Source: Leptospira ryugenii (lineage in GTDB: Bacteria > Spirochaetota > Leptospiria > Leptospirales > Leptospiraceae). From it: a DNA stretch of 64,000 bases. The DNA is taken from positions 620,001 through 684,000 of the forward strand of contig NZ_BFBB01000002.1 in the NCBI RefSeq assembly GCF_003114855.1, written 5' to 3'. The notes beneath the pieces are model-generated. The model saw only the letters and a list, made by a program, of their open reading frames with translations, was not told the DNA's origin and did not search any database. Position numbers and translations under genes: made by a program. Shown one piece after another: positions 38,571 to 48,387 of the stretch. Numbering within the stretch: the stretch's first letter is position 1; each line of letters starts with the position of its first letter.

Positions 38571-39588
38571 AGACATCTTTCATTTGTATACCAAGCGCCT
38601 CAGCTTGTTGGGGGATGAGACTAGTACCTGTCATGCCTGGTAAGGTATTTGTTTCTAGTACATAAGCTGTATCAGCTTTGATGATAAAGTCAGAGCGTGA
38701 ATATCCTCTGCAATTCAAAATTTTGTGGCAAAGCAAAGCGTATGTTTGTAAGGTTTTAGTCATCTCTTCCGAAACCTCAGCCGGTGTGATTTCAATACTG
38801 CCACCCTTGGTGTACTTAGCGGTATAATCAAAAAATTCTGATTTGGGTCGAATCTCTGTCGGAACGAGAGGGAAAGGCTCCCACACATTTCCATTCTTTT
38901 TTTCTAGAACACCTATGGATACTTCTTTACCAGATATCAACTCGGAAAGAAGAACTCTTGACTCAGTCACAAAGATTTTTTCAATCAAGGTGATTGCTTC
39001 TTCTGGAGTTTTTGCAGGTCCTGTATTTACACTAGAACCACCTAATGTTGGTTTAATGAAAATAGGAAATCCAAAGGGTAAATTCAAGACAAAACGCTTT
39101 ACGTCTTCCTTTCCTTTTTCGAGCTCTACAAATTTTGCAACGGGAATTCCTGCGAGTCCAAAGAGTTGGTTCGACCTAAGTTTATCCATAGCTAAAGCCG
39201 AAGCCATAACTTGAGACCCTGTATATGGGATTTGGTGGATTTCCAAAAATCCTTGTAGGGAGCCATCTTCTCCTTGTCCGCCGTGCACACCCAAAAAAGC
39301 AGCGTCCAATTTCAAAACCGAAAGGAGGTGTTTATCACTTGTCAGATCGATTTCATTCTCTCGTATGAATCTTTCGGAAAATATCTCTTCTGTCATGCCT
39401 TCCGGATGGGGAAATTTTGCCTCAAACTGATTCGGGATGTACCACTTTCCCCTAGTACCAATGTAGATCGGAATGACTTGAAAGTCGTTTCTATCAATGG
39501 TTTGGTAAATGAAAAAGGAAGAACGGATCGAAATCAAATGCTCCGAAGAAATCCCTCCAAAAATAAGCCCAATTCTTTTTTTACTCAT
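38536..39588 (-). CDS. ddl: D-alanine--D-alanine ligase
   Basis: A 350-residue ATP-grasp enzyme of peptidoglycan synthesis. Motifs: [15 protein letters not shown] (N-terminal Glu), [18 protein letters not shown] (His-Gly-Gly-Gln with the ED pair), [14 protein letters not shown] (ATP-loop Lys and Ser), the C-terminal [20 protein letters not shown] (Glu and Asn metal ligands) and a final Leu-rich helix. Normal length. Convergent with the symporter, with overlapping tails. Confidence 0.95.
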   Translation of the reverse strand: MSKKRIGLIFGGISSEHLISIRSSFFIYQTIDRNDFQVIPIYIGTRGKWYIPNQFEAKFPHPEGMTEEIFSERFIRENEIDLTSDKHLLSVLKLDAAFLGVHGGQGEDGSLQGFLEIHQIPYTGSQVMASALAMDKLRSNQLFGLAGIPVAKFVELEKGKEDVKRFVLNLPFGFPIFIKPTLGGSSVNTGPAKTPEEAITLIEKIFVTESRVLLSELISGKEVSIGVLEKKNGNVWEPFPLVPTEIRPKSEFFDYTAKYTKGGSIEITPAEVSEEMTKTLQTYALLCHKILNCRGYSRSDFIIKADTAYVLETNTLPGMTGTSLIPQQAEALGIQMKDVFTWLLLQSLGL

Positions 39589-39646
39589 GAAATCACTTGA
39601 TTGTTCTGATTATCATTTTCACGATAAGCAAGTGTCAATTGTTTAT

Positions 39647-41059
39647 ATGCGGAAGGTCCTTTCGGTATTTCTTTTTCTTGGATTGACACTGTCCCTAGAG
39701 GCAAAACTCCCCAAAACATTTTCAGAGGACCTTCCTTCGGATTACTTTCAATTTTGGTTTTTGTATGAATCGGAAAAAAGGGGTGCACAAAATGGATTTT
39801 GGATCCGCCCTCTCTATGGGTCTTGGCAAGACCCAAGCACCGCCTACCGCTTCAAAACTATCCTAAGCCCTATTTTTTTTAAGGAAGAAACAAACCATTG
39901 GTATTCCTGGTCCTCCCTCTTCTTTTTCACTGGTACTGGCTTCAAACACGAAGAAGGTGATGATGAAGAAGATATCTTCCTAAGCCCTATTTTTTTCTGG
40001 GGCAAGGGAGATACTCCGAAAGAAGAATACATAAGCATCTATCCGTTTTATGGAACCATGCGAAATAAAATTTCCTACCAGAAAATTCGTTTTTTCGGAT
40101 ATCCACTCCTTCTATTTCCACTCTATTCCGAATGGTCATATAAAACGTATGAAGCAAAGTCTATCCTTTGGCCACTCACATTAAGTGGAAAATCGGAAAC
40201 AAGAGATGAATTCCGCATTTTTCCCTTCTATTCTCACAAGGAACATTTAGGGAAGTACAAACGTTATTCGATCCTATGGCCTTTCTTCCAATGGGGCGAA
40301 GATCGCATGGACAAGAGAGAGCCTACTCAGTATAAAGTTTTTTTTCCTTTTTACCTCTCAAAGGATACAGAATCTGGTTCAATGAAAAGCCGAGCTTTTC
40401 TTTGGTTTCCCATTCTAAATTCATTGTTTTCTTACGGCTTTGACAAGAAGACAAAGCAGAAGAACCTTTCCTTTCTTTTCTTCTTTTTCCAATTCACTAG
40501 CTCGGAAAAAAAAGATACAGAGAAGTTCGTAATCTTTCCTTTGTATGGATATTCATATTTTGCCAATAAAGAAGCAGAGTTTATCACACCTTTTTATATC
40601 TCACTCAGCCAGAATACAAATCACTTAAAGGCAAAATCTTACTTTGTATTCCCAATTTTTTCGCATATGAAGCAAGAATACCCAGGAACCGGACGAGATG
40701 ATTTGTACTGGAAAGTATGGCCGATTGTTCGCTACCACAAGGACAGTGAAGGAAATACCTCATGGAATACCGTTTCCCTCATTCCAGTTCGTTTTGAGTC
40801 CATGGAGGATATGTGGGAACCAATTTTCTCCATCATTGAATATAAAAAACTAGTGAATGGAGAAAAACGACTCCACCTCATATCTAGGCTTTATACCCAA
40901 CGTTGGACAGAATCTGAATTTAACCTCCATATCCCTTTGTTAGCTGAGTACAAAAAATCCGAGAAAGGATTTAAATATGACTTTTTGTATGGCTTTTTGG
41001 GAATTGACACACAAAAGGAAAAGAATACCTTTAAATTGATTTGGCTAATTGAAATATGA
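39647..41059 (+). CDS. Exported beta-rich repeat protein coupled to mlaE
   Basis: A 470-residue protein with a clear signal peptide ([19 protein letters not shown]) and no membrane helix afterwards. The mature part consists of repeated short beta units with aromatic-proline turns: [74 protein letters not shown] and FVFPIFSH. Roughly a dozen units alternate with charged, Lys/Glu/Asp loops, as in a transmembrane beta-barrel or LptD-like sheet. I do not know the family. The stop overlaps the mlaE ATG (ATGA), so it is translationally linked to a lipid-transport operon. It may be an outer-membrane partner of MlaEFD (inference). Confidence 0.8.
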   Translation: MRKVLSVFLFLGLTLSLEAKLPKTFSEDLPSDYFQFWFLYESEKRGAQNGFWIRPLYGSWQDPSTAYRFKTILSPIFFKEETNHWYSWSSLFFFTGTGFKHEEGDDEEDIFLSPIFFWGKGDTPKEEYISIYPFYGTMRNKISYQKIRFFGYPLLLFPLYSEWSYKTYEAKSILWPLTLSGKSETRDEFRIFPFYSHKEHLGKYKRYSILWPFFQWGEDRMDKREPTQYKVFFPFYLSKDTESGSMKSRAFLWFPILNSLFSYGFDKKTKQKNLSFLFFFFQFTSSEKKDTEKFVIFPLYGYSYFANKEAEFITPFYISLSQNTNHLKAKSYFVFPIFSHMKQEYPGTGRDDLYWKVWPIVRYHKDSEGNTSWNTVSLIPVRFESMEDMWEPIFSIIEYKKLVNGEKRLHLISRLYTQRWTESEFNLHIPLLAEYKKSEKGFKYDFLYGFLGIDTQKEKNTFKLIWLIEI

Positions 41060-41832
41060 AACTCTATTTTTCGCAAAAATTTATTCCTTATATCGAAGCC
41101 ATAGGATTTACCGTTTTACTTTTGTTTCGTGCCTTTTCTCAAACGCCACATGTCGTTTTTAAGCGCAAAGAAATCATAGAACAGATGTACATTTCAGGAG
41201 TCGGTTCTCTGTTTGTAGTGAGCATAGTTTCTGTATTTACGGGGATGATTATGGGATTAAATACCGGACTGGGTCTGCGTGATTTTGGAGCGGAAGGTCA
41301 GATTGGTTTACTACTTACGATCACACTCACGCGAGAGATGTCTCCTTTTATGACTTCCCTCATTTTAGCTGCCTCAGTTGGTTCAGCAATGGCAGCAGAG
41401 ATCGGGACAATGAAAGTATCAGAGGAGATTGATGCCTTAGAGGTGATGTCCATCAATCCTGTGCGATACCTTGTAATGCCTCGCATCTTTGGATTTTCGA
41501 TTATGGTTCCCGTATTGTGTATTTACTCTTCTACATTAGGCATATTAGGTGGCGCAATCGTAGGTCATTTCCAACTGGGTATAGATATTCTTTCCTACTT
41601 CCAGGATGTGAAGGATCGAGTTTCCTCCATTCCAGGCCTAAAGGATCTCTACGTTGGAATTTTTAAAGGCTACGTATTTGGTTTACTCATTGCCACAATA
41701 TCTTGTAGCCAAGGCCTTCGTACAGAAGGTGGTGCGATTGGAGTTGGGCAAACGACAAGGAAAGCTGTTGTCATTTCCTTTTTAACGGTCATTTTCTTTG
41801 GTTATGTGATAACGGCGATTTTTTATAAGTGA
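41056..41832 (+). CDS. mlaE: MlaE-family ABC permease
   Basis: A 258-residue inner-membrane permease of the MlaE/YrbE family with five or six helices. The hallmark [22 protein letters not shown] and [44 protein letters not shown] motifs are present in pieces, and a last helix [19 protein letters not shown] follows. It pairs with MlaF and MlaD. It starts inside the stop codon of the upstream beta-rich gene and overlaps mlaF by 4 bases. Confidence 0.94.
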   Translation: MKLYFSQKFIPYIEAIGFTVLLLFRAFSQTPHVVFKRKEIIEQMYISGVGSLFVVSIVSVFTGMIMGLNTGLGLRDFGAEGQIGLLLTITLTREMSPFMTSLILAASVGSAMAAEIGTMKVSEEIDALEVMSINPVRYLVMPRIFGFSIMVPVLCIYSSTLGILGGAIVGHFQLGIDILSYFQDVKDRVSSIPGLKDLYVGIFKGYVFGLLIATISCSQGLRTEGGAIGVGQTTRKAVVISFLTVIFFGYVITAIFYK

Positions 41833-42629
41833 GCAAAACAATGGAAACTTATGCCATCGAAATGAAAAATGTACATAAAGCATTCGGACAAAGAAAAATC
41901 TTAAAAGGTATGAACCTGCAAGTAAAAAAGGGTGAGACAATGGTGATCCTAGGTCCATCTGGTACTGGTAAGTCGGTGAGTCTCAAACACATCACCGGAT
42001 TACTAGACCCCGATCACGGGGCATGTTTTGTTTTTGGCGAACAAATTAGCTTTGCAGAACCCAAACAAAAAGAATCCTTACGTGCAAAACTAGGTGTGTT
42101 GTTTCAATCTGGAGCCCTCATCAATTGGTTGAGTGTCTATGAAAACGTTGCTTTGCCTCTTCGTGAACACAAAATTGCAGATGGAGAAGAGCTCGATCGC
42201 ATTGTCATGGAAAAATTAAGGTGGCTAGATCTTGTTCCAGCCAAAGACACTCTCCCGAGCAATATATCTGGCGGTATGAAAAAAAGAGTGGGACTTGCAC
42301 GTGCCCTCACCTCGCAACCTGAAATTGTCTTATATGACGAGCCCACATCAGGCTTAGATCCTGTCATGAGCAATGTGATCAATGAACTTGTCATCCGCAT
42401 GCAAAAGGAATTAGGTCTAACGAGTATTGTCGTAACACATGATATGAACTCAGCCTATATGATTGCCGATCGCATTAGCTTTTTGTACGAAGGGGAAGTA
42501 CTCTTATGTGGTACTCCAGAAGAAATCCAAAACTCTCCCAATCCCATCATTCAACAATTCATCCATGGTCGAACCCATGGACCAATGGTCCTAGACCATT
42601 CTGAATTGAAGAAAGTAAAATCCAATTGA
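41829..42629 (+). CDS. mlaF: MlaF-family ABC ATPase
   Basis: A 266-residue ABC ATPase. Walker [13 protein letters not shown]-loop FQSGALI, signature [15 protein letters not shown], Walker [12 protein letters not shown] and switch His (VVTHDM) are all present. SGGMKKRV with the LYDEP run is typical of MlaF/ttg2A. The start is a GTG at 41829 overlapping mlaE. An ATG at 41841 is an alternative with equally weak ribosome-binding sequence. It drives retrograde or anterograde phospholipid transport with MlaE and MlaD. Confidence 0.94.
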   Translation: MSKTMETYAIEMKNVHKAFGQRKILKGMNLQVKKGETMVILGPSGTGKSVSLKHITGLLDPDHGACFVFGEQISFAEPKQKESLRAKLGVLFQSGALINWLSVYENVALPLREHKIADGEELDRIVMEKLRWLDLVPAKDTLPSNISGGMKKRVGLARALTSQPEIVLYDEPTSGLDPVMSNVINELVIRMQKELGLTSIVVTHDMNSAYMIADRISFLYEGEVLLCGTPEEIQNSPNPIIQQFIHGRTHGPMVLDHSELKKVKSN

Positions 42630-42666
42630 CGCAAGGTAAGGAAAGTTAGAAGGTAAGGGTATACCA

Positions 42667-43440
42667 ATGAAATCAATCCGCCAAACCATAATCGTTGGCA
42701 TTCTATTCTTACTTTCTCTGCTAGTGATTGCCTATTTCACGATCATCACTGAGGGCGGACCTTTCCAAAAATCGGGATTTCCTTTGGCAGTTTACTTTCC
42801 TGATGCTGAAGGGATTAAAGTGGGAGGAAAAGTTACCATCCATGGCGTTCCCTTTGGCTATGTATCCAAGATTCGATTGGTCCAGATAGATGAGCGAGGT
42901 GAAGTTTTGGCAGACGGAACCGCAGGTATAGGAACCAAGGTAGAGCTTACCTTACTCTTGAAAGCACCAATCAACCTATTTGACAATTACCAGATTACCA
43001 TCAAAAACGAGAGTTTACTCTCCGGTCGAGTGGTTGCACTCGACCCAGGCTCCAAATACAACATCGATCCCAAAACCAAACAGTTTGACATGGGCTCCCC
43101 TTTACATGACCCTATCCTACTCCAACCCAAAGCAGGAAAGATGGTGCCTATCCAAGGAAAAGTGACCCAAGACCCTCTCGTTTCCCTCTCAGAGTTGATC
43201 GCCGAAAATAGGGCAGATATCCGAAAGTCCATCCAAAACGTGGCGGAGATCACAGGCAAGATCAACCAGGGGAAAGGAACCCTCGGTAAATTGATCAATG
43301 AAAGTGACGTTCACAAGTCCGTCAATACCACCTTAGGTGATGCCCAAGTCGTCTTAAAGGAAATCAGAGAAGGATTAGAGGACACGAGAGAACAAGCGCC
43401 TGTTACAAGCTTCATCCGATCGGCTCTCTCCGCCTTTTGA
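42667..43440 (+). CDS. mlaD: MlaD/MCE-domain protein
   Basis: A 257-residue protein with one N-terminal TM helix (about 6-28) and one MCE domain (about 38-140) that contains [33 protein letters not shown] linker and a coiled-coil helix follow (about 170-245), with a [11 protein letters not shown] motif typical of MlaD/YrbD-type. It should sit in the periplasm as part of the MlaFEDB-like complex. No MlaB STAS gene or MlaC gene follows in this window. A 37-base gap separates it from mlaF. Confidence 0.9.
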   Translation: MKSIRQTIIVGILFLLSLLVIAYFTIITEGGPFQKSGFPLAVYFPDAEGIKVGGKVTIHGVPFGYVSKIRLVQIDERGEVLADGTAGIGTKVELTLLLKAPINLFDNYQITIKNESLLSGRVVALDPGSKYNIDPKTKQFDMGSPLHDPILLQPKAGKMVPIQGKVTQDPLVSLSELIAENRADIRKSIQNVAEITGKINQGKGTLGKLINESDVHKSVNTTLGDAQVVLKEIREGLEDTREQAPVTSFIRSALSAF

Positions 43441-43441
43441 T

Positions 43442-43479
43442 CTGTTGCAAAAGAGAGACACTGTTGCAAAAATGAGACA
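43442..43479. repeat. Tandem 19-base repeat upstream of lpxC
   Basis: CTGTTGCAAAAGAGAGACA at 43442-43460 is followed without gap by CTGTTGCAAAAATGAGACA at 43461-43479, with 17 of 19 bases identical. A weaker third relative (CAGTGCAAAACAGTC) follows at about 43490-43504. The repeat lies just after the mlaD stop and about 180 bases before lpxC. It could be a regulator binding array for lpxC. ACTGT...ACAGT followed by a T-run at 43482-43487 also allows a weak hairpin terminator. Confidence 0.55.
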
Positions 43480-43661
43480 GTTTTTTGGCAGTGCAAAACA
43501 GTCAGGGCTCTTTTTTTTGAGTTCATATTCTGAACACATAGAGAAAGCACCCTACAGCCCTTGTTGGAGGCTCGGGAACCCTCCATTTTAGAGACATTCC
43601 AATGGATTGGCATGGATATTGCACTAAGCTTGTAGGTTAAAAAAGGCAAGGGAAAACGACC

Positions 43662-44567
43662 ATGCAGACAATTCACAGAAAAACGATCCGAGAATCACTC
43701 ACTCTTAAAGGTATCGGCCTACATTCAGGCAAAACAGTGACTCTTAGGATGCACCCGGCAGAAGCAGGCACGGGTCTTGTTTTTTTTCTATATAGAAATG
43801 GTTCTAAAGTGCGCATTCCCATTTCACTTGACCATGTCGTTGATACGAGCAATGCCACTACCCTTGGAGATGGTGGTAGCAACCGAGTGCAAACCATAGA
43901 ACATATGCTCGCTGCCTTGTATACCCAAGGAATTACAGACTGTATTTTAGAAATCGATGCCGTAGAAGTACCGATTATGGATGGTTCCTCACGTCCATTT
44001 TGGGAAGGCATACAAGGAACAGGCATTCAGACTCTCTCGGAAACGGTAGAACCCATTCGGATCTCCCATCCAATGTGGGTAGTGGACGGAGACAAATACT
44101 TGGTCATCCTACCATCTGATGAATTAAAAGTTACCTACCATATTGACTTTAACCACCCACTCCTCAAAGGGCAATCCTATACAACTGTGTTGGATGATTC
44201 CATCCTTGCTACCGATATCCTACCTGCGAGAACGTTTGGGTTTTTGAAGGATGTGGAGGCATTACAGGCCAGAGGTTTGGCGCTCGGCGGGTCCCTCGAC
44301 AATGCGGTGGTTCTCACTGAAGATGGGTACTTAAATGAAAGTCTTCGCTACGAAAACGAATGTGTACGCCATAAAATTCTCGATTTGATCGGTGACTTAG
44401 CTGTGATGGGAAGGCCTTTTTATGGGCATTTGATTGCTTCTAAAGCGGGTCATGCCTTGGATATATCCCTAGCAAAGTGCATCATGAGTAAAGTAACAGG
44501 CGATGAGCTGACAAGCTTCAAAAGCAAACGCATCCCTCTCTTTGCCAAAAAAGAAGCTAGCCAGTAA
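43662..44567 (+). CDS. lpxC: UDP-3-O-acyl-N-acetylglucosamine deacetylase
   Basis: A 301-residue zinc deacetylase, the committed step of lipid A synthesis. Conserved residues: TLKGIGLHSGKTV near the start, VQTIEHMLAALY (Glu80/His81; catalytic base and Zn ligand), VPIMDGSSRPF, and the C-terminal CVRHKILDLIGDLAVMG (Zn ligands His and Asp) and HLIASKAGHAL (general acid His). Length is normal. The 221-base upstream region holds a tandem repeat and a palindrome GTTCA-N5-TGAAC at 43521-43535. A short gap separates it from ptsI. Confidence 0.96.
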   Translation: MQTIHRKTIRESLTLKGIGLHSGKTVTLRMHPAEAGTGLVFFLYRNGSKVRIPISLDHVVDTSNATTLGDGGSNRVQTIEHMLAALYTQGITDCILEIDAVEVPIMDGSSRPFWEGIQGTGIQTLSETVEPIRISHPMWVVDGDKYLVILPSDELKVTYHIDFNHPLLKGQSYTTVLDDSILATDILPARTFGFLKDVEALQARGLALGGSLDNAVVLTEDGYLNESLRYENECVRHKILDLIGDLAVMGRPFYGHLIASKAGHALDISLAKCIMSKVTGDELTSFKSKRIPLFAKKEASQ

Positions 44568-44626
44568 TTTAGATTTTTTACTTTCCAAAGGTCCCTACCT
44601 CCTAGATACTTTCGCCAAGGGAAAGC

Positions 44627-46366
44627 ATGGTGGAAGAGAAACTCATATTCAAAGGTATATCCGCTTTCCCAGGCATTGTCTATGGTAAGGTCCATAAGTG
44701 GATTCCCCACAAACGAAAAAGAGAACCACGCTCTGGCCTTGAGCCAGCCGAAACGCGAGCTGAATTAGAACTTTTCAAACAAAGTCTTTCCAGAACCGAA
44801 CAAGAATTAGAGGCACTCCGAGAAAAATGCCAAAAAGGGGAAAAGAATTCGGAACTTGCCGAGATCATAGAATCCCAAATTGTATTCTTGAACGACCCAC
44901 TCTTTCGAGCTAAGGTGGTGGAAAGAATACAACTCAATTTTGAAAATGCAAATTTAGCTCTTGAAACAGCGGTTAGTTCCCTATACGAAGAATTCCAAAA
45001 TATCCCCGATCCGTTTTTTAGAGAGAGAGCTGACCACCTGCTTGATATAGGAAAAAGGTTAGAAGATAACCTAGGCCCCGAAAGCAACAAATCAGAGGAT
45101 CTCAACCTTCGTCTTCCTGAGTCCTGCATTCTAGTGGCAAAAGAAATTACCCCCACAGAAATGATCAGCCTAGACAAAACCAAAATCATAGGTATAGCTA
45201 CTGACTTTGGTGGAAAAACAGGTCATATGGCGATCATTGCACGTAACTTTGGCATTCCCACAGTCGTAGGACTAAAAAACATCACAGCACATGTAGAAGA
45301 AGATGATTATATACTTTTGGATTCACAAAAAGGGATCATACATAGGTCACCTAGCTTGGATGAGGTGAAACTATATGGGATCAGTTCCGAAATCAAATCC
45401 AATCCTCAAGAGGAGCCAAATCTCCCTCTTTTAAAAACTACAGATGGTGCTGAACTCAAAATTAAGGTTAATGTGGACTCTCTCGAGGAAGTGAGCCTTG
45501 CTGAAGAAAAAGGGGCAGATGGGATAGGGCTTGTTAGAACCGAAATTCTTTTCATCAGTTACCAAGACATCAAGCCAACAGAAGAAGAACAATTTGATGT
45601 CTACAAACAAATACTTCTGCAAATGAAAGATAAAACTGTCACCTTCCGCGTCTGGGACATTGGTGCGGATAAAATGGAAAATGGATATGAAGAGTCCAAT
45701 CCATTTCTTGGGAATAGAGGCATACGATATCTGCTTCGACACCCTCATTTTTTTAAAGAACAATTGCGTGCCCTTCTCCGAGCAAGTGAATTTGGTACGA
45801 TGTGGATTATGCTTCCAATGATCACAACCTTATCAGAAATTTTAGAATCAAAGAGGTTGATTCAGGAATGTGAAGAGGAATTAAAATACCAAGGCCACCA
45901 AATCCATAAACAGATACCGTTGGGGATCATGGTAGAGACTCCCGCCTGCGCCTTGAATCTACCCTTTCTGGGTAAACATGTTGATTTCTATAGTGTTGGC
46001 ACAAACGACCTTTTGCAGTATCTATTAGCCGTGGAAAGAAACAACCACACTGTGAATGATCTCTACAATCCTTGGCAAGTTGTCTTTTTGCTTTTGCTAA
46101 AGAATATAGCAGAAGTTGCAAAATCCCAAAAAAAACCTCTTTCCATCTGCGGAGAGATTGGGAGTGATCCTATGTTTACCTCTGTTCTGATAGGTATGGG
46201 CTACAGAGATTTGTCCTGTGCTTTGCCTCTACTCAAAAAAATCAAAAAGAAAGTTACAGAATGTTCGGTTTGGAAATCAAAATTACTAGTGGACCAGGTG
46301 ATATCCCTAGCGGCTGAAGAAAAATATGAAGATATAGAGACTCTCGTGAGCCAAACAATCGGCTAA
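44627..46366 (+). CDS. ptsI: Phosphoenolpyruvate-protein phosphotransferase (enzyme I)
   Basis: A 579-residue PTS enzyme I. The N-terminal HPr-binding helical domain is about 40-150. The swivelling domain has DFGGKTGHMAIIAR with the active His at about 200 (canonical GGRTSHxAI has R and S where this has K and G). The PEP-binding TIM barrel (about 245-579) has GADGIGLVRTEILF, RVWDIGADK, GNRGIRYLL, and SICGEIGSDP carrying the active-site Cys. The HPr gene is not adjacent. In leptospires sugar permeases of the PTS are scarce, so a regulatory (nitrogen-PTS-like) role is an inference. Confidence 0.94.
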   Translation: MVEEKLIFKGISAFPGIVYGKVHKWIPHKRKREPRSGLEPAETRAELELFKQSLSRTEQELEALREKCQKGEKNSELAEIIESQIVFLNDPLFRAKVVERIQLNFENANLALETAVSSLYEEFQNIPDPFFRERADHLLDIGKRLEDNLGPESNKSEDLNLRLPESCILVAKEITPTEMISLDKTKIIGIATDFGGKTGHMAIIARNFGIPTVVGLKNITAHVEEDDYILLDSQKGIIHRSPSLDEVKLYGISSEIKSNPQEEPNLPLLKTTDGAELKIKVNVDSLEEVSLAEEKGADGIGLVRTEILFISYQDIKPTEEEQFDVYKQILLQMKDKTVTFRVWDIGADKMENGYEESNPFLGNRGIRYLLRHPHFFKEQLRALLRASEFGTMWIMLPMITTLSEILESKRLIQECEEELKYQGHQIHKQIPLGIMVETPACALNLPFLGKHVDFYSVGTNDLLQYLLAVERNNHTVNDLYNPWQVVFLLLLKNIAEVAKSQKKPLSICGEIGSDPMFTSVLIGMGYRDLSCALPLLKKIKKKVTECSVWKSKLLVDQVISLAAEEKYEDIETLVSQTIG

Positions 46367-46371
46367 ATGAC

Positions 46372-47667
46372 CTACCTCCAAATCTCACGCATACGTTTTC
46401 GCAAAGAAAACCAAATCACCAAAAGTAAAGCTGCACCCAGCCAGGAGCTGTAGACAAAGATCGAAAAGAAATCTGATATCTGAGCCTGTGCTTGCGAAAT
46501 TCCAGCTAAATATCCTGCTAAATAGTGCCCAAAGGCATTGGAAAGAAACCAAGTTCCCATTAGCATGCCCGCAAATCGCATAGGCGCTGTTTGGTTCACA
46601 AAGGAAAGGCCTACCGGTGATAAAAATATTTCACTCAAAGTATTCCAAAAGTAAACAAAAATCAAAATCCAGAAGCTAACTTTGTTTTGTTCCGAGATTT
46701 GCGAATCCTTTGTTACCAGAGCAAGTACAGCAAATCCTATTCCTAAAAAAAATAGGCTAAATACAAACTTTAGCATGGGATCAAAAGAGATTGAGCGAGA
46801 AGCGATCCTATCCCAGAGAGTGATGCAGATCGGTGCTAATAGAAGAATAAAAAGTGGATTGATGGATTGGAAATAAGAAGCGGGGATTTCCCAACCAAAT
46901 ACAAATCGATCTGTATACCGAAGAGCAAATAGATTTAGGGAACTACCCATTTGTTCAAATGCCATCCAAAAGATAATGCTGAATAAGGACAAAAGTAAAA
47001 TCAGTAAAATCCTAAATGTATTGCTACCTTCCTCTTCATTCGTTACTACTTTAGAAGCTCGGGGCAAGGTCCATATATCCGGATTGAATTTGTTTGTCCC
47101 AAAGTAAAAAATACAAATGCCTAAAGCCATTCCTATGCCTGCGGCTCCAAATCCATAGTGCCAATTCACCTTTTCACCCAAATATCCACAAAACAAGGGA
47201 CCAAGTAAGCCACCTAAGTTGATACCCATATAAAAAATCGTGTAGGCACTATCCTTCAAATGAGGTTCCTTTTCATACAATCTTCCCACCAAAGTTGACA
47301 TATTGGGTTTAAAGAATCCATTTCCGAGAGCTAAGAGTACCAATCCGAAATAAAAGAAAGTGAGTCCTGGGATTGCGAGCGATAAATGACCCAACAACAT
47401 AAGAAATGAGCCTATATAGATTGACCTTTTCAATCCAAGATATCTATCAGCGATCAATCCTCCCAAAACAGGCGTTACATAAACAAAACTTGTATAAAGT
47501 CCATACACTTGGCTAGCATCTTTGTCGGAAAAATCCATTGCTTTAACCAAATACAAAACTAACAATGCACGCATCCCATAATAACTTGTGCGCTCCCACA
47601 TCTCAGTGAAAAAGAGTGGGCTTAGTTTTTGATGAAGAGAAACGTTCATTTCGTACGGCTTCTCCAT
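46372..47667 (-). CDS. POT/PTR family proton-coupled oligopeptide transporter
   Basis: A 431-residue major-facilitator protein with about 12 TM helices and the POT signature FFTEMWERTSYYGMRALLVLYLV early, with the ERxxYY-type motif and the following helix. Residues GNGFFKPNMSTLVGRLY match the second family motif. It should import di- and tripeptides with protons. The first ATG lies 22 bases inside the adenosyltransferase gene. An ATG at 47649 with a GGAG 12 bases upstream is an alternative start. Convergent with ptsI, separated by 5 bases. Confidence 0.9.
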   Translation of the reverse strand: MEKPYEMNVSLHQKLSPLFFTEMWERTSYYGMRALLVLYLVKAMDFSDKDASQVYGLYTSFVYVTPVLGGLIADRYLGLKRSIYIGSFLMLLGHLSLAIPGLTFFYFGLVLLALGNGFFKPNMSTLVGRLYEKEPHLKDSAYTIFYMGINLGGLLGPLFCGYLGEKVNWHYGFGAAGIGMALGICIFYFGTNKFNPDIWTLPRASKVVTNEEEGSNTFRILLILLLSLFSIIFWMAFEQMGSSLNLFALRYTDRFVFGWEIPASYFQSINPLFILLLAPICITLWDRIASRSISFDPMLKFVFSLFFLGIGFAVLALVTKDSQISEQNKVSFWILIFVYFWNTLSEIFLSPVGLSFVNQTAPMRFAGMLMGTWFLSNAFGHYLAGYLAGISQAQAQISDFFSIFVYSSWLGAALLLVIWFSLRKRMREIWR

Positions 47668-48200
47668 TCGACTTCTTTTTCTTTACTTTCCATATTCACA
47701 TAACGTGCAGCTGTAAAAAGATAATCTGACAAACGGTTCAAAAAGATACGAATCTCTTGCGATATATCTCCTCCATTCTGTATGTAAGTGAGTGTCTCCC
47801 GTTCGAGTCGTCGAGAAATGGTTCGGGCTATATGTAAACCTGAGGCAAAACTAACACCTGCTGGTAGAATAAAACTTTTTAGCTCTGGCAAAGACTGACT
47901 CAAACGGTCGATCTCATTTTCCATCTCTTGGGTATCTTCTGGCCCGATACAGGAGACTCCAGATTTTGCTTGGTAACCGGCAAGTTCTGAGCCAAGCTCG
48001 AATAACAGGTGTTGGACTTTTGTCAAATATTCTATGACCCCTGACCCAGATTGTGGCCTAAAGGAAAGAGCAAAGCCTATCCAAGAGTTAAGCTCATCAC
48101 TGGTTCCATAAAGACCTACCCGTTCGTCTGTCTTTGGGACCTTTTTTCCAGAGGCCAAATAGGTCTCTCCTGTATCCCCAGCCTTTGTATAAATCTTCAA
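47646..48200 (-). CDS. Cob(I)alamin adenosyltransferase (PduO type)
   Basis: A 184-residue PduO-type ATR. The ATP-binding N-terminus MKIYTKAGDTGETYLASG matches the family consensus TKxGDxGxT, and VGLYGTSDELNSWIGF matches the second motif. FILPAGVSFASGLHIARTISRRLER and LNRLSDYLFTAARYVN hold the cobalamin-side residues. It converts cob(I)alamin to adenosylcobalamin. Leptospires make B12, so a biosynthetic role is likely. It overlaps the POT transporter gene by 22 bases. Confidence 0.94.
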   Translation of the reverse strand: MKIYTKAGDTGETYLASGKKVPKTDERVGLYGTSDELNSWIGFALSFRPQSGSGVIEYLTKVQHLLFELGSELAGYQAKSGVSCIGPEDTQEMENEIDRLSQSLPELKSFILPAGVSFASGLHIARTISRRLERETLTYIQNGGDISQEIRIFLNRLSDYLFTAARYVNMESKEKEVEWRSRTK

Positions 48201-48226
48201 ATTCTCATCCTGACCGTCAAAATTTC

Positions 48227-48256
48227 TTTACAGACACAGTTTCTTGGGAGTAGACT
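48227..48256 (+). promoter_or_regulatory. Possible flagellin promoter
   Basis: TTTACA at 48227-48232, an 18-base spacer and TAGACT at 48251-48256 are a fair sigma-70-type match upstream of the flagellin gene. I did not find a clean sigma-28 element (TAAA-N15-GCCGATAA). The expected leader would be about 125 bases and contains several GGA motifs and a CTTTGT-AGGGAA-ACAAAG hairpin (48340-48357). Confidence 0.35.
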
Positions 48257-48387
48257 GAAAGGGAAAGGCAATTTCGGGAGAAACAGGGAAGGCAACCCCT
48301 CTTCTCTTCTGCTAAACAGAAACGGAAGCGGCCTCTCCTCTTTGTAGGGAAACAAAGGGTCTAGAGACACACAAGGAGGGTGTGACT

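Noticed and set aside
43480..43520. Sigma-54 promoter (GGCAGTGCAAAAC) before lpxC
   Set aside because: The spacing and the -12 GC do not match TTGGCAC-N5-TTGC, and the local GGCA is part of the repeat array.
44680..45189. Minus-strand 169-residue open frame in ptsI
   Set aside because: Antisense shadow of the enzyme I N-terminal domain; no homology-like motif.
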